A program made the position numbers and the translations under genes. From Burkholderiales bacterium (GTDB lineage Bacteria > Pseudomonadota > Gammaproteobacteria > Burkholderiales > Burkholderiaceae_C): a stretch of 64,000 bases of DNA. Under the pieces are notes generated by a model. The model made no database searches. It was given only the letters and a program-made list of their open reading frames with translations, and was not told the origin of the DNA. The first letter of the stretch is position 1, and every line of letters begins with the position of its first letter. This document shows positions 1 through 7,123 of this stretch, one piece after another. Location of the stretch: assembly GCA_028868825.1 (NCBI GenBank), contig JAGWTU010000014.1, forward strand, positions 52,865 through 116,864. The letters are read 5' to 3'.

Positions 1-471
1 CCGGCCGCCGAGAAGACGCTGGCACTGAAGTTCATCATGCATTTCGTCGGCGACATCCACCAACCCCTGCACGCGTCCGACCACCAGGACCGGGGCGGCA
101 ACGCGGTGGCGGTCGAGGTCCCGCCTTCGACCCGGCAATCGAATCTTCATGCCTACTGGGACACTTACCTCGTGCAGCGCCTGGGGACCACGGTGGCGGC
201 GGCGGCGGCCAATGTCCGCCAAGTCATCACGAAATCGAAGGTGCAGGCCTGGTCCGGCGGCACCATCGACGACTGGGCCGGCGAATCATTCGCGCAGGCC
301 AAGGCCACCGCCTACGATTTCCAGGGCGAGAAGACCTTCGTAGACGACCATGGCGGTACCGGCGAACTGCTCGACGCGAATTACGAGGCGCGTGCGCTGC
401 CGGTGGCCAGGCAGGCGTTGGCCAAGGCCGCCGTGCGGCTGGCCAATCTGCTCAACGAAGTCTTCCGTTAG
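1..471 (+). CDS. S1/P1 nuclease, C-terminal part (partial at window start)
   Basis: The reading frame is open from base 1, so the gene begins upstream of the window; the ATG at 37 in the ORF track is internal. The visible part carries the S1/P1 family zinc-site signature HFVGDIHQPLH followed by a DRGGN motif and LHAYWDT, which hold the His/Asp ligands of the trinuclear zinc centre in this family. These enzymes are secreted or periplasmic and cleave single-stranded nucleic acids and 3'-nucleotides. The end of the protein is helical and Ala-rich (LAKAAVRLANLLNEVF), as usual for the family. The signal peptide and the N-terminal Trp/His ligands lie outside the window, so completeness cannot be judged. 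The downstream DNA is gene debris, so no operon partner is visible. Confidence 0.9.
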   Translation, partial: PAAEKTLALKFIMHFVGDIHQPLHASDHQDRGGNAVAVEVPPSTRQSNLHAYWDTYLVQRLGTTVAAAAANVRQVITKSKVQAWSGGTIDDWAGESFAQAKATAYDFQGEKTFVDDHGGTGELLDANYEARALPVARQALAKAAVRLANLLNEVFR

Positions 472-491
472 GCGCCTGCGCAGGCCGGCGT

Positions 492-628
492 CTACGCATC
501 CAGCGCGGGCGCCGCGGGGAAATCCACCGCAATCTGCGTGGCGCCGTGCAGGAAGTTGCTGACCATCTTGTCGCCGACGACGACCAGGGCGTCGACGTGC
601 GGTCGGCCACCGCCCGCGGGAGCCTGCC
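492..628 (-). pseudogene. C-terminal remnant of an unidentified protein
   Basis: On the minus strand a frame without an internal start reads ...RPHVDALVVVGDKMV, then NFLHGATQIAVDFPAA, and ends at a TAG whose complement lies at 492-494. It is not in the ORF track because it has no ATG/GTG start. Nearly every codon ends in G or C and the peptide has an alternating hydrophobic pattern, so it looks like a real protein tail rather than noise. I do not recognise the family. The coding character stops near 628, where a LysR fragment on the opposite strand begins. The two remnants therefore seem to have been joined by a deletion or rearrangement. Confidence 0.4.
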
Positions 629-635
629 GGGCATC

Positions 636-998
636 CCCCAAGACCTGAAGCAGCACCCCTGCATCGTCTACACCGAATTGCGCAACCGCAATCTGTGGGA
701 CTTCGGCACGCCCGATGGATCCGGCGTCTCGGTGCGGGTCGAGGGGCCGCTGCAGACCAATGCGTCGGAGATCATCCGCGCCGCGGTGCTCGACGGCGTC
801 GGCCTCGCGTATTCACCGACCTGGCTGTTCCAGGACCTGATCGACAGCGGCGAGGTGCAGGTGCTGCTGCCGGACTGGCAGACCAGCCCCCTGCCGCTGC
901 ACCTCGTCAGCCCGCCCGAGCGGCGCCACGCGGCGAAGGTGCGGGCGTTCTCGGAGCACCTGGCCGGCGCGCTGGTCGATTGCCCGATGTGCCATTGA
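636..998 (+). pseudogene. LysR-family regulator, 3' fragment of the effector-binding domain
   Basis: From about residue 31 of the 546..998 ORF the peptide (PQDLKQHPCIVYTE, VAVLDGVGLAYSPTW-like segment, then VQVLLPDWQ and HLVSPPERRHAAKVRAF) matches the last third of a LysR substrate-binding domain. That is the half that closes the inducer cleft and the C-terminal helix. The DNA-binding helix-turn-helix and the first part of the effector domain are absent. The upstream sequence is unrelated DNA that codes on the other strand, so this is a truncated gene and not a short regulator. The ATG at 546 lies in the foreign part and is probably meaningless. Function is presumed lost. Confidence 0.65.
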
Positions 999-1315
999 AG
1001 GTCGCCGAGATCACCGACAGGATCGATGCCGTCGGGGCCGAGGTCCAGCGGGCGGAGGACGCGAAGCCGGCGACGACCGGCCAGCCGCCTGCGGACGCGA
1101 CCGGCTCGGCGACACATCGTCGTCGGCTGCGGCCGGATCTGCTGGGCACCTGGGCCGATGCGCAGGCCTGATCCGGGCTCGTGGTCGGCGCCATGGGCGC
1201 GCGCCGCATCGATCGCCGCGGCGGCAGCCGCGACCGGTGCTGGCGCGAATTCCTGACCGGCAGCGCCGAGTCCGCGGCGCGGCGCGCATCGCAGTGCCCG
1301 ACGCGCTTGACCGTC
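999..1315. other. Intergenic stretch without a supportable gene
   Basis: This GC-rich stretch lies between the LysR fragment and arsR. Several overlapping ORFs are listed on both strands, but none shows a recognisable motif or a credible start, and they overlap each other heavily. It probably continues the gene debris seen from 472 on. The arsR control region begins at its right end. Confidence 0.5.
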
Positions 1316-1339
1316 TTCCATATTTCGATAAACTTGGAA
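1316..1339. promoter_or_regulatory. Candidate ArsR operator overlapping the arsR start region
   Basis: An interrupted inverted repeat, TTCCA (1316-1320) and TGGAA (1335-1339), encloses the AT-rich core tatttcgataaact directly before the arsR ATG at 1342. This is the only AT-rich island nearby, and a TTGACC hexamer sits at 1307. ArsR proteins usually autoregulate by binding an imperfect palindrome over their own promoter. The arms are short, so this is a candidate only. Confidence 0.3.
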
Positions 1340-1341
1340 CC

Positions 1342-1671
1342 ATGAATGAAAAAACCGCCGTCACCGCTCTGGCCGCGCTGGCCCAGGAAGCGCGCCTGCG
1401 CGTCTTCCGCGCCCTGGTCGGCGCCGGCCCCGAGGGCATGACACCCGGCGCGCTGTCCGCGATGCTCGACATCCCCGCCTCGACGCTCTCGTTTCACCTG
1501 AAGGAATTGGTCCACGCCGGCCTCGTGAGCGCCGAACGCGACGGACGCAACCTGCACTACATGCCGGCCCTCGGCCGGATGAACGACCTGCTGGCCTACC
1601 TGACGGCGCATTGCTGCATGGGCCGATCCTGTACCCCTGGCGGCAATTCCAGGCGCCGCACGACCTGCTGA
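1342..1671 (+). CDS. arsR: ArsR-family arsenic-responsive repressor
   Basis: This is a 109-residue winged-helix repressor that should switch the following ars genes on when As(III) binds. I chose the ATG at 1342 over the tracked start at 1237 because the family fold starts at MNEKTAVTALAALAQEARL; the longer form adds low-quality sequence across the operator. The recognition helix is in LDIPASTLSFHLKEL. The metal site is visible as Cys91-Cys92 (HCCMGRSC) plus Cys97, with a last Cys109 at the C-terminus. A C-terminal CC-x4-C arrangement is known from the Acidithiobacillus-type ArsR, unlike the CxC of E. coli ArsR. It is the first gene of the operon and lies 13 bases before arsI. Confidence 0.9.
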   Translation: MNEKTAVTALAALAQEARLRVFRALVGAGPEGMTPGALSAMLDIPASTLSFHLKELVHAGLVSAERDGRNLHYMPALGRMNDLLAYLTAHCCMGRSCTPGGNSRRRTTC

Positions 1672-1684
1672 TCCGGAGAACCCC

Positions 1685-2197
1685 ATGATGCGATTCCACG
1701 TTCACCTCCACGTCGACGATCTCGCCAGGAGCATCGGCTTCTATTCCAAGCTCTTCGCGGCGCAGCCCGCCCGCGTCGAGGCCGATTACGCGAAATGGAT
1801 GCTCGACGACCCGCGCATCAACTTCGCGATCTCGACGCGCGGCAGCAAGGCCGGCATCGACCACCTGGGCTTCCAGACCGACAATGCCGAGGAACTCGCG
1901 GCCCTGAAGGAGCGGGCCGTCGCGGCGGACATGGCGCTGCTCGACGAAGGCGAAACCACCTGCTGCTATGCGCGCAGCGAAAAGCACTGGGTCACCGACC
2001 CGCAAGGCATCGCCTGGGAGCACTTCCACACGCTGGGCAGCATTCCCGTCTTCAGCCAGTCCCGGCAGGCCGATGCCGCTTCGGCCTGCTGCACGCCCGC
2101 GGCCAGCGCAACGCCCGAAGCCGCCGCCTGCTGCACGCCGACCCCACGCGGCAAGCCGATCGGCATCGCCGTCAAGCCGTCGGATTCCTGCTGCTGA
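1685..2197 (+). CDS. arsI: ArsI/CadI-type glyoxalase-fold dioxygenase (C-As lyase candidate)
   Basis: A 170-residue VOC (glyoxalase/dioxygenase) fold protein. ArsI enzymes use Fe(II) and O2 to break the C-As bond of trivalent methyl- and aryl-arsenicals. The expected parts are present: an N-terminal metal His in MMRFHVHLHV, His60 in GIDHLGF, Glu112 in AWEHFHT, and the substrate-binding vicinal pair Cys93-Cys94 in TTCCYARSEK. After residue 130 comes a low-complexity tail with two more ACCTP motifs and a terminal SCC. The tail is beyond the catalytic fold and could bind arsenite or metal. Its place between arsR and arsC supports the arsenic role. The family name CadI (cadmium-induced) is the main alternative label. 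Confidence 0.85.
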   Translation: MMRFHVHLHVDDLARSIGFYSKLFAAQPARVEADYAKWMLDDPRINFAISTRGSKAGIDHLGFQTDNAEELAALKERAVAADMALLDEGETTCCYARSEKHWVTDPQGIAWEHFHTLGSIPVFSQSRQADAASACCTPAASATPEAAACCTPTPRGKPIGIAVKPSDSCC

Positions 2198-2216
2198 CGC
2201 GACGCGGTGCCCGAAC

Positions 2217-2723
2217 GTGACGACCCATGTCCTGATCCTGTGCACCCACAACTCCGCACGCAGCGTGCTGGGCGAGGGCATGCTCAACCACCTGGCGAAG
2301 AAGCTCGGCAAGGACGTGCGGGCGCACAGCGCCGGCAGCGCCCCGAGCGGGCGCATCAACCCATGCGCAATCGAGTCGCTCGACAACGCCGGCATCGACA
2401 CGCGCGGCTGCCGCAGCAAGAGCTGGGACGAATTCAGCCGCGACGGCGCGCCGCCGCTGGCCATCGTCATCACCGTCTGCGACAGCGCCGCGGCCGAGAC
2501 CTGCCCGGTGTTCTTCGGCGGCAGCGGCGGCCCGCCGGTGAAGGTGCACTGGGGCTACCCGGACCCCTCGAACGCCGAAGGCGGCGAGGCAGGCAAGCGG
2601 CGCGCTTTCGAGCTCACCCGCCAGGCGATCGGTTTTCGCATGCTGCAACTGCTCGCGCTGCCGCTCGAGACCCTGGACCGCAAGGCCCTCGCTGCCGCAC
2701 TGGCCGAGATCGGCCGGAGCTGA
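2217..2723 (+). CDS. arsC: Arsenate reductase, low-molecular-weight phosphatase type
   Basis: A 168-residue arsenate reductase of the protein-tyrosine-phosphatase fold. It turns As(V) into As(III) for export. The P-loop CTHNSARS (Cys9 to Arg15-Ser16) follows the first beta strand THVLILC, and the second block VRAHSAGSAPSGRINP and the DPSNAEG general-acid region (GYPDPSNAEG) are typical. The GTG at 2217 is chosen because it gives exactly the family N-terminus; the track start at 1968 runs through arsI in another frame. Gene spacing is 19 bases from arsI and 22 bases to acr3. The electron donor is probably thioredoxin or glutathione, which the sequence does not settle. Confidence 0.92.
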   Translation: MTTHVLILCTHNSARSVLGEGMLNHLAKKLGKDVRAHSAGSAPSGRINPCAIESLDNAGIDTRGCRSKSWDEFSRDGAPPLAIVITVCDSAAAETCPVFFGGSGGPPVKVHWGYPDPSNAEGGEAGKRRAFELTRQAIGFRMLQLLALPLETLDRKALAAALAEIGRS

Positions 2724-2745
2724 ACGCCCGCCCTGCGACAAGAAC

Positions 2746-3843
2746 ATGAACACGACCACGCTGCCTGCGCGCGCCGCAGCCCCGGCCCCGATGAACCTCT
2801 TCGAGCGCTACCTGACCGTCTGGGTCTTCCTGTGCATCGTCGTCGGCATCGGCCTCGGGCAGTGGCTGCCGGGCCCGTTCCAGGCCATCGGCCGGATGGA
2901 AGTCGCCAAGGTCAATATCCCGGTCGGCCTGCTGATCTGGGTGATGATCATCCCGATGCTGCTGAAGGTCGATTTCGGCGCCCTGCACCAGGTCAGGCAG
3001 CATTGGCGCGGCATCGGCGTCACGCTGTTCGTCAACTGGGCCGTGAAGCCGTTCTCGATGGCGCTGCTGGGCTGGATCTTCATCCGCCATGTCTTCGCGC
3101 CCTACCTGCCGGCGGCTCAGCTCGACAGCTACATCGCCGGGCTGATCCTGCTCGCCGCCGCGCCCTGCACCGCGATGGTCTTCGTCTGGAGCCGGCTGAC
3201 CCATGGCCACCCGCTCTTCACGCTGAGCCAGGTGGCGCTGAACGACACGATCATGGTGTTCGCCTTCGCGCCCATCGTTGCGCTGCTGCTGGGCCTGTCG
3301 TCGATCACCGTGCCCTGGGCCACGCTGCTGACCTCGGTCGTGCTCTACATCGTCATCCCGGTGGCGATCGCGCAAATCTGGCGCAAGGCCCTGCTGGCCC
3401 GGGGCCAGACCGCTTTCGACGCAGCGCTCGCGAAGATCGGCCCCTGGTCCGTCACCGCGCTGCTGGCGACGCTGGTGCTGCTGTTCGCGTTCCAGGGCGG
3501 GGCCATCCTGAAGCAGCCGCTGGTCATCGCGATGCTGGCGGTGCCGATCCTCATCCAGGTGTTCTTCAATTCGGCCTTGGCATACTGGCTCAACCGCAGG
3601 CTCGGCGAGTCGCACAGCGTGGCCTGTCCGTCGGCGCTGATCGGCGCCAGCAACTTCTTCGAGCTCGCCGTGGCCGCGGCGATCAGCCTGTTCGGCTTCG
3701 ACTCCGGCGCCGCGCTGGCCACGGTGGTCGGCGTGCTGATCGAGGTGCCGGTGATGTTGCTGGTGGTGCGCGTGGTCAACCGCAGCAAGGGCTGGTACGA
3801 GGCCGGCGCCATGCGCTCCCGTCCGGCCGACACGCGCGCCTGA
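2746..3843 (+). CDS. acr3: ACR3-family arsenite efflux permease
   Basis: A 365-residue inner-membrane transporter with about ten hydrophobic segments, which exports As(OH)3/arsenite using the proton gradient. The two residues known to be essential in the family are present: Cys141 in AAAPCTAMVFVWS and Glu306 in GASNFFELAVA. Further conserved blocks are VGLLIWVMIIPMLLKVDF and VALNDTIMVFAF. It follows arsC directly and completes the reduction and export pair. The tail after residue 350 is variable. Only 13 bases separate it from the sigma factor gene. Confidence 0.95.
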   Translation: MNTTTLPARAAAPAPMNLFERYLTVWVFLCIVVGIGLGQWLPGPFQAIGRMEVAKVNIPVGLLIWVMIIPMLLKVDFGALHQVRQHWRGIGVTLFVNWAVKPFSMALLGWIFIRHVFAPYLPAAQLDSYIAGLILLAAAPCTAMVFVWSRLTHGHPLFTLSQVALNDTIMVFAFAPIVALLLGLSSITVPWATLLTSVVLYIVIPVAIAQIWRKALLARGQTAFDAALAKIGPWSVTALLATLVLLFAFQGGAILKQPLVIAMLAVPILIQVFFNSALAYWLNRRLGESHSVACPSALIGASNFFELAVAAAISLFGFDSGAALATVVGVLIEVPVMLLVVRVVNRSKGWYEAGAMRSRPADTRA

Positions 3844-3856
3844 ACGGGTTCGACCG

Positions 3857-4456
3857 ATGACCGAGTCGACCCCGACCGCGACCGGCTCGGCCGCCGCAGC
3901 GACGGCACCGTACGCCTGCGTCACTGCCGCCTGGCAGGCGCACGAACGCGAACTGCTGGGCTATCTGCGGCACCGCCTGGCGGACCCCGATGCCGCCGAC
4001 GACGTGCTGCAGGAAGTCTTCGTCAAGGCCATGCGCCATGGCCAGGGCTTCTGCAGCCTGGACAACCCGCGCGCCTGGCTGTTCCAGGTTGCGCGCAACA
4101 CGCTGGTCGACCGGGCCCGCGCGTCGCATGCCTCGCTGCCCTTGCCCGAAGGCGATGACGAGCCGGCCGCGCCGCAGGAAGACCCCCCGGCACCGGTGGA
4201 TGCGCTGGCCACCTGCCTCGCGCGGACGATGGCGGAACTCCCGGCCGACGACGCCGCCATCCTCAGCGCCTGCGACCTGTCCGGCCAGACCCTGCGCGAC
4301 TACGCCGGCGCCCACGGCCTGAGCCTGGCGGCGGCGAAGTCACGCCTGCTGCGTGCCAGGCAGCGCCTGCGCGAGAGGCTGACCCGGGTCTGCCAGGTGA
4401 GCTTCGAGCAGGACGGCACGGTGGCCGGCCACGTGCCGCGGACGCCCGGCGCCTGA
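3857..4456 (+). CDS. ECF RNA polymerase sigma factor (SigZ-like)
   Basis: A 199-residue group IV sigma factor. Region 2 spans about residues 34-90 (LLGYLRHRLADPDAADDVLQEVF, then AWLFQVARNTLVDRARA) and binds core polymerase and the -10 element. Region 4 spans about 125-180, with the helix-turn-helix in TLRDYAGAHGLSLAAAKSRLLRARQ. The C-terminus CQVSFEQDGTVAGHVPR resembles SigZ-like factors. It sits inside the ars operon without a recognisable anti-sigma gene next to it. It contains several Cys residues (ACVTAAW, FCSLD, SACDLS, RVCQV), so direct thiol sensing is conceivable but unproven. It probably drives the permease-thioredoxin pair that follows; see the promoter candidate at 4486. Confidence 0.85.
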   Translation: MTESTPTATGSAAAATAPYACVTAAWQAHERELLGYLRHRLADPDAADDVLQEVFVKAMRHGQGFCSLDNPRAWLFQVARNTLVDRARASHASLPLPEGDDEPAAPQEDPPAPVDALATCLARTMAELPADDAAILSACDLSGQTLRDYAGAHGLSLAAAKSRLLRARQRLRERLTRVCQVSFEQDGTVAGHVPRTPGA

Positions 4457-4485
4457 TCCGGCCGCCGCGCGCGGTTCGCGGCAAT

Positions 4486-4511
4486 TGCATCCTTTTGGCG
4501 TGTTCTCCGTC
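4486..4511 (+). promoter_or_regulatory. Candidate ECF-type promoter upstream of the permease gene
   Basis: The 78-base gap after the sigma gene contains TGCATCC (4486-4492), a 15-base spacer and CGTC (4508-4511). This has the shape of many ECF promoters, with a GCATCC- or GCAACC-like -35 and a CGT -10. It ends about 24 bases before the permease ATG at 4535. Assignment to the neighbouring sigma factor is inference. Confidence 0.35.
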
Positions 4512-4534
4512 TTCAGGTCGGAGACCGACACGCC

Positions 4535-5587
4535 ATGAGCACGCTGACCCTGACTCGACATACCCGGCAACTGCCCCGCCGGCACCCGAAGCTGTTCCTG
4601 GGGGCGGCGGCGCTGTTCTGGTTCGCGCTCTACCAGGCGCTGAATCCGGCGTCCGAGGCGCTGGTCGCGGCCGCCTCGGTCGATCGCGGCAGCCCCCTGG
4701 GCGCCGCCCTGCAGTTCTTCCTCTACGACACGCCCAAGGTGCTGTTGCTGCTCACCGCCGTGGTGTTCGTGATGGGCATGATCAACTCCTATTTCACGCC
4801 GCAGCGCACCCGCGCCCTGCTGGCCGGCAGGACCGAGGGCGTGGCCAACGTGATGGCCGCCAGCCTGGGCATCGTGACGCCGTTCTGCTCCTGCTCTGCC
4901 GTGCCGCTGTTCATCGGTTTCGTGCAGGCCGGCGTGCCGCTGGGGGTGACCTTCTCGTTCCTCATTTCCGCGCCGATGGTCAACGAGGTGGCGCTGGCGC
5001 TGCTGTTCGGCCTCTTCGGCTGGAAGATCGCCGCCCTCTACATGGGCCTGGGCCTGACGGTGGCCATCGTCGCCGGCTGGGTCATCGGCCGCCTGCGCAT
5101 GGAAGCGCACCTCGAAGACTGGGTGCGCGAGATGCCCCAGGTGCAGGCTGCGGCCGCCGGCGACGGCATGACCCTGGCCGATCGCATCGAAGCCGGATAC
5201 ACCAGCGTGCGCGAGATCGTCGGCAAGGTCTGGCCGTACATCCTGGCCGGCATCGCCGTCGGCGCGGCGATCCACGGCTGGGTGCCGCAGGACTTCATGG
5301 CGTCGTTCATGGGCCGGGACGCCTGGTGGTCGGTGCCGCTGGCGGTGCTCATCGGCGTGCCGATGTACACGAACGCGGCCGGCATCATTCCCATCGTGCA
5401 GGCGCTGCTGGCCAAGGGCGCCGCGCTGGGCACCGTGCTCGCCTTCATGATGAGCGTGATCGCGCTTTCGCTGCCCGAGATGATCATCCTGCGCAAGGTG
5501 CTGAAGCTGCGCCTGATCGCCACCTTCGCGGGCGTCGTCGCCGCCGGCATCCTGATCGTCGGCTACGTCTTCAATGCGGTGCTCTGA
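4535..5587 (+). CDS. YraQ/ArsP-type permease (UPF0718)
   Basis: A 350-residue membrane protein with about eight transmembrane segments in two similar halves. The family mark is the Cys-rich turn TPFCSCSAVPLFIGF followed by SFLISAPMVNEVALALLFG, and the second half repeats the pattern near VPMYTNAAGIIPIVQALL. Some members, named ArsP, export trivalent methylarsenicals; others are of unknown substrate. Its location beside arsI, which acts on organic arsenicals, favours an organoarsenical role, but the family is broad. The start at 4535 has GGAGACCGACACGCC as ribosome binding region. It is followed after 35 bases by a mini-thioredoxin, a pairing common in this family. Confidence 0.8.
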   Translation: MSTLTLTRHTRQLPRRHPKLFLGAAALFWFALYQALNPASEALVAAASVDRGSPLGAALQFFLYDTPKVLLLLTAVVFVMGMINSYFTPQRTRALLAGRTEGVANVMAASLGIVTPFCSCSAVPLFIGFVQAGVPLGVTFSFLISAPMVNEVALALLFGLFGWKIAALYMGLGLTVAIVAGWVIGRLRMEAHLEDWVREMPQVQAAAAGDGMTLADRIEAGYTSVREIVGKVWPYILAGIAVGAAIHGWVPQDFMASFMGRDAWWSVPLAVLIGVPMYTNAAGIIPIVQALLAKGAALGTVLAFMMSVIALSLPEMIILRKVLKLRLIATFAGVVAAGILIVGYVFNAVL

Positions 5588-5622
5588 GCGCACCGCCCCT
5601 TCCTCGATTCAAGGAGAAACCC

Positions 5623-5856
5623 ATGGACATCAAGGTACTCGGCAGCGGCTGCGCCAATTGCAAGAACACGGTCGCGCTGATCGAGCAGGCTGCGAAAGAC
5701 AAGGGCGTGGCCGTGACACTCAGCAAGGTCGAGGACCTGCGCGACATCGTGAGCTACGGCGTGATGTCGACACCGGCGGTGGTCATCGACGGCAAGGTCG
5801 TCCACGCCGGGGGCGTGCCGCAGCGGGCCAAGGTCGAACAGTGGCTGGGCGGCTGA
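5623..5856 (+). CDS. Small thioredoxin/glutaredoxin-like protein (TM0996/MTH895 type)
   Basis: A 77-residue protein with the redox motif CANC in MDIKVLGSGCANCKN, a cis-Pro loop at STPAVVIDG and the overall size of the TM0996/MTH895 mini-thioredoxin family. It should be cytoplasmic and exchange disulfides with a partner. Start choice: the ATG at 5623 is preceded by AAGGAG (5611-5616), and the tracked ORF from 4495 is an out-of-frame extension over the permease gene. Its fixed association with YraQ-type permeases suggests that it reduces the permease's Cys cluster or delivers a thiol-bound cargo; this is inference. It is the last gene of the ars region and converges with tcuB. Confidence 0.85.
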   Translation: MDIKVLGSGCANCKNTVALIEQAAKDKGVAVTLSKVEDLRDIVSYGVMSTPAVVIDGKVVHAGGVPQRAKVEQWLGG

Positions 5857-5947
5857 ACCCGCTCGCCGGTCCACCCCGCCACCACGGCCGGGCGTCGCCT
5901 GAACCCTTGGACCGTGCGTCGATACGCGCGGGAATGCGCCGCCGCCC

Positions 5948-7090
5948 CTATTCGGAGCCGAGCTTGATGCCCGAAGGCATCCGCCGCTCGATGGAAGACT
6001 TGAGCAACGACGCCAGGCGGTAGAACCCATGGGCGAACTTCCCGTAGGGCAGCGTCAGAAACAAGGCCATGACGATGCCGAGATGGATCGCCAACAGCAG
6101 GGCCATGCCCGCAGTCTCCCGTCCGGCCATCAATGCAAGTCCCGTCAGGCTGGCCGCGAACAGCAGCAAGATGAATGCACGATCCATCGTGCGCTGCGCG
6201 GGGTCTCCGTGTGCGGCGTTTCGACGCAGGTTCAGCCACATCAGGCCCGCCGGTCCCGCGAGCAGGCCGGCTCCACCGACGGTCCCGAGGATCACCGGAA
6301 GACTGGTCAACGCATAGGGCGCCGATAGCCCCAGGACGTAGTGATACAGCGTGGCCACCGCAGTCGATGCGACGCAGAGCGCGAAGCCATAGAAAGTCAG
6401 GTGGTGGAAGCGGCGCCGCCGCAGCGTGAACCGGTCGTCCTCGTCGTTGCAACCTTCGCCGTGGCCACCATCGAGATACTTCAGGGTCAAGGCATGACCG
6501 ACGGCCTCGGTGGCTGCGCCTCGCATCGAGGTGCCCGGCCTCACGTCGCGCCAGAAGCGCCCGACGCCGATGGCCAGTGCCACCGATGAATACGTGAAGA
6601 CCGAGCCGAACAGCAAGACGAGCGTGCGGTGCGGAAACACGGCATAGAAATTCCCCCGCGCCGGCGTCTGGAACAGGCTGCCGGTCATGGCCAGCGCCAA
6701 CAGCAGGAACAAGGTCAGGCTGGCCGCCGCGGCCACGGCAAGGGTCGGGCCGCTGGACTCGTACAGCCGGCCCAGAACCGAGGGCCACGCGTAGTCGCGG
6801 TAGGTCTGCCCGCGCACCGTCGCCAGCGACCGGGGTACGTTGACGGCAAACTCGTGAGGGGGCGCGTACTGGCAGGCATGCAGACAGGCGCCGCAACTGT
6901 GGCAGAGATTGGCCAGGTAGTGAATGTCGGCCCGCACATCGAAACCGATGCGGCGGGTCATGGCGGGAAAGACCCCGCAATAGCCCTCGCAGTAACGGCA
7001 GGAATTGCAGATCTGCATGACCCGGGACACCTCCTTCTCGGCCTCGGACAAGGGCCTGCCCAGCCAGGCGGCGGATGGCTCATTCAGCAC
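5948..7090 (-). CDS. tcuB: TcuB-like membrane iron-sulfur electron-transfer protein
   Basis: A 380-residue protein. The N-terminal 110 residues hold two 4Fe-4S cluster motifs, [11 protein letters not shown] and [11 protein letters not shown]. The rest has about six transmembrane helices with His residues that could bind haem (LYHYVLG, AIHLGIV). In tricarballylate catabolism TcuB takes electrons from the FADH2 of TcuA and passes them to the quinone pool. The order tcuA-tcuB with a 33-base gap matches that role. It is the last gene of the ten-gene minus-strand operon. CitB is an alternative name used for the same family beside citrate genes. Confidence 0.9.
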   Translation of the reverse strand: MLNEPSAAWLGRPLSEAEKEVSRVMQICNSCRYCEGYCGVFPAMTRRIGFDVRADIHYLANLCHSCGACLHACQYAPPHEFAVNVPRSLATVRGQTYRDYAWPSVLGRLYESSGPTLAVAAAASLTLFLLLALAMTGSLFQTPARGNFYAVFPHRTLVLLFGSVFTYSSVALAIGVGRFWRDVRPGTSMRGAATEAVGHALTLKYLDGGHGEGCNDEDDRFTLRRRRFHHLTFYGFALCVASTAVATLYHYVLGLSAPYALTSLPVILGTVGGAGLLAGPAGLMWLNLRRNAAHGDPAQRTMDRAFILLLFAASLTGLALMAGRETAGMALLLAIHLGIVMALFLTLPYGKFAHGFYRLASLLKSSIERRMPSGIKLGSE

Positions 7091-7123
7091 GGTTTCACCT
7101 CTCCGATATCCCGCTGCCGCGCG

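Noticed and set aside
907-1686. Minus-strand ORFs across the arsR region
   Set aside because: They overlap the well-supported arsR gene and show no family motifs.
2614-3924. 436-residue minus-strand ORF over acr3
   Set aside because: Antisense of a clear membrane transporter gene; Gln/Arg/His-rich shadow composition.
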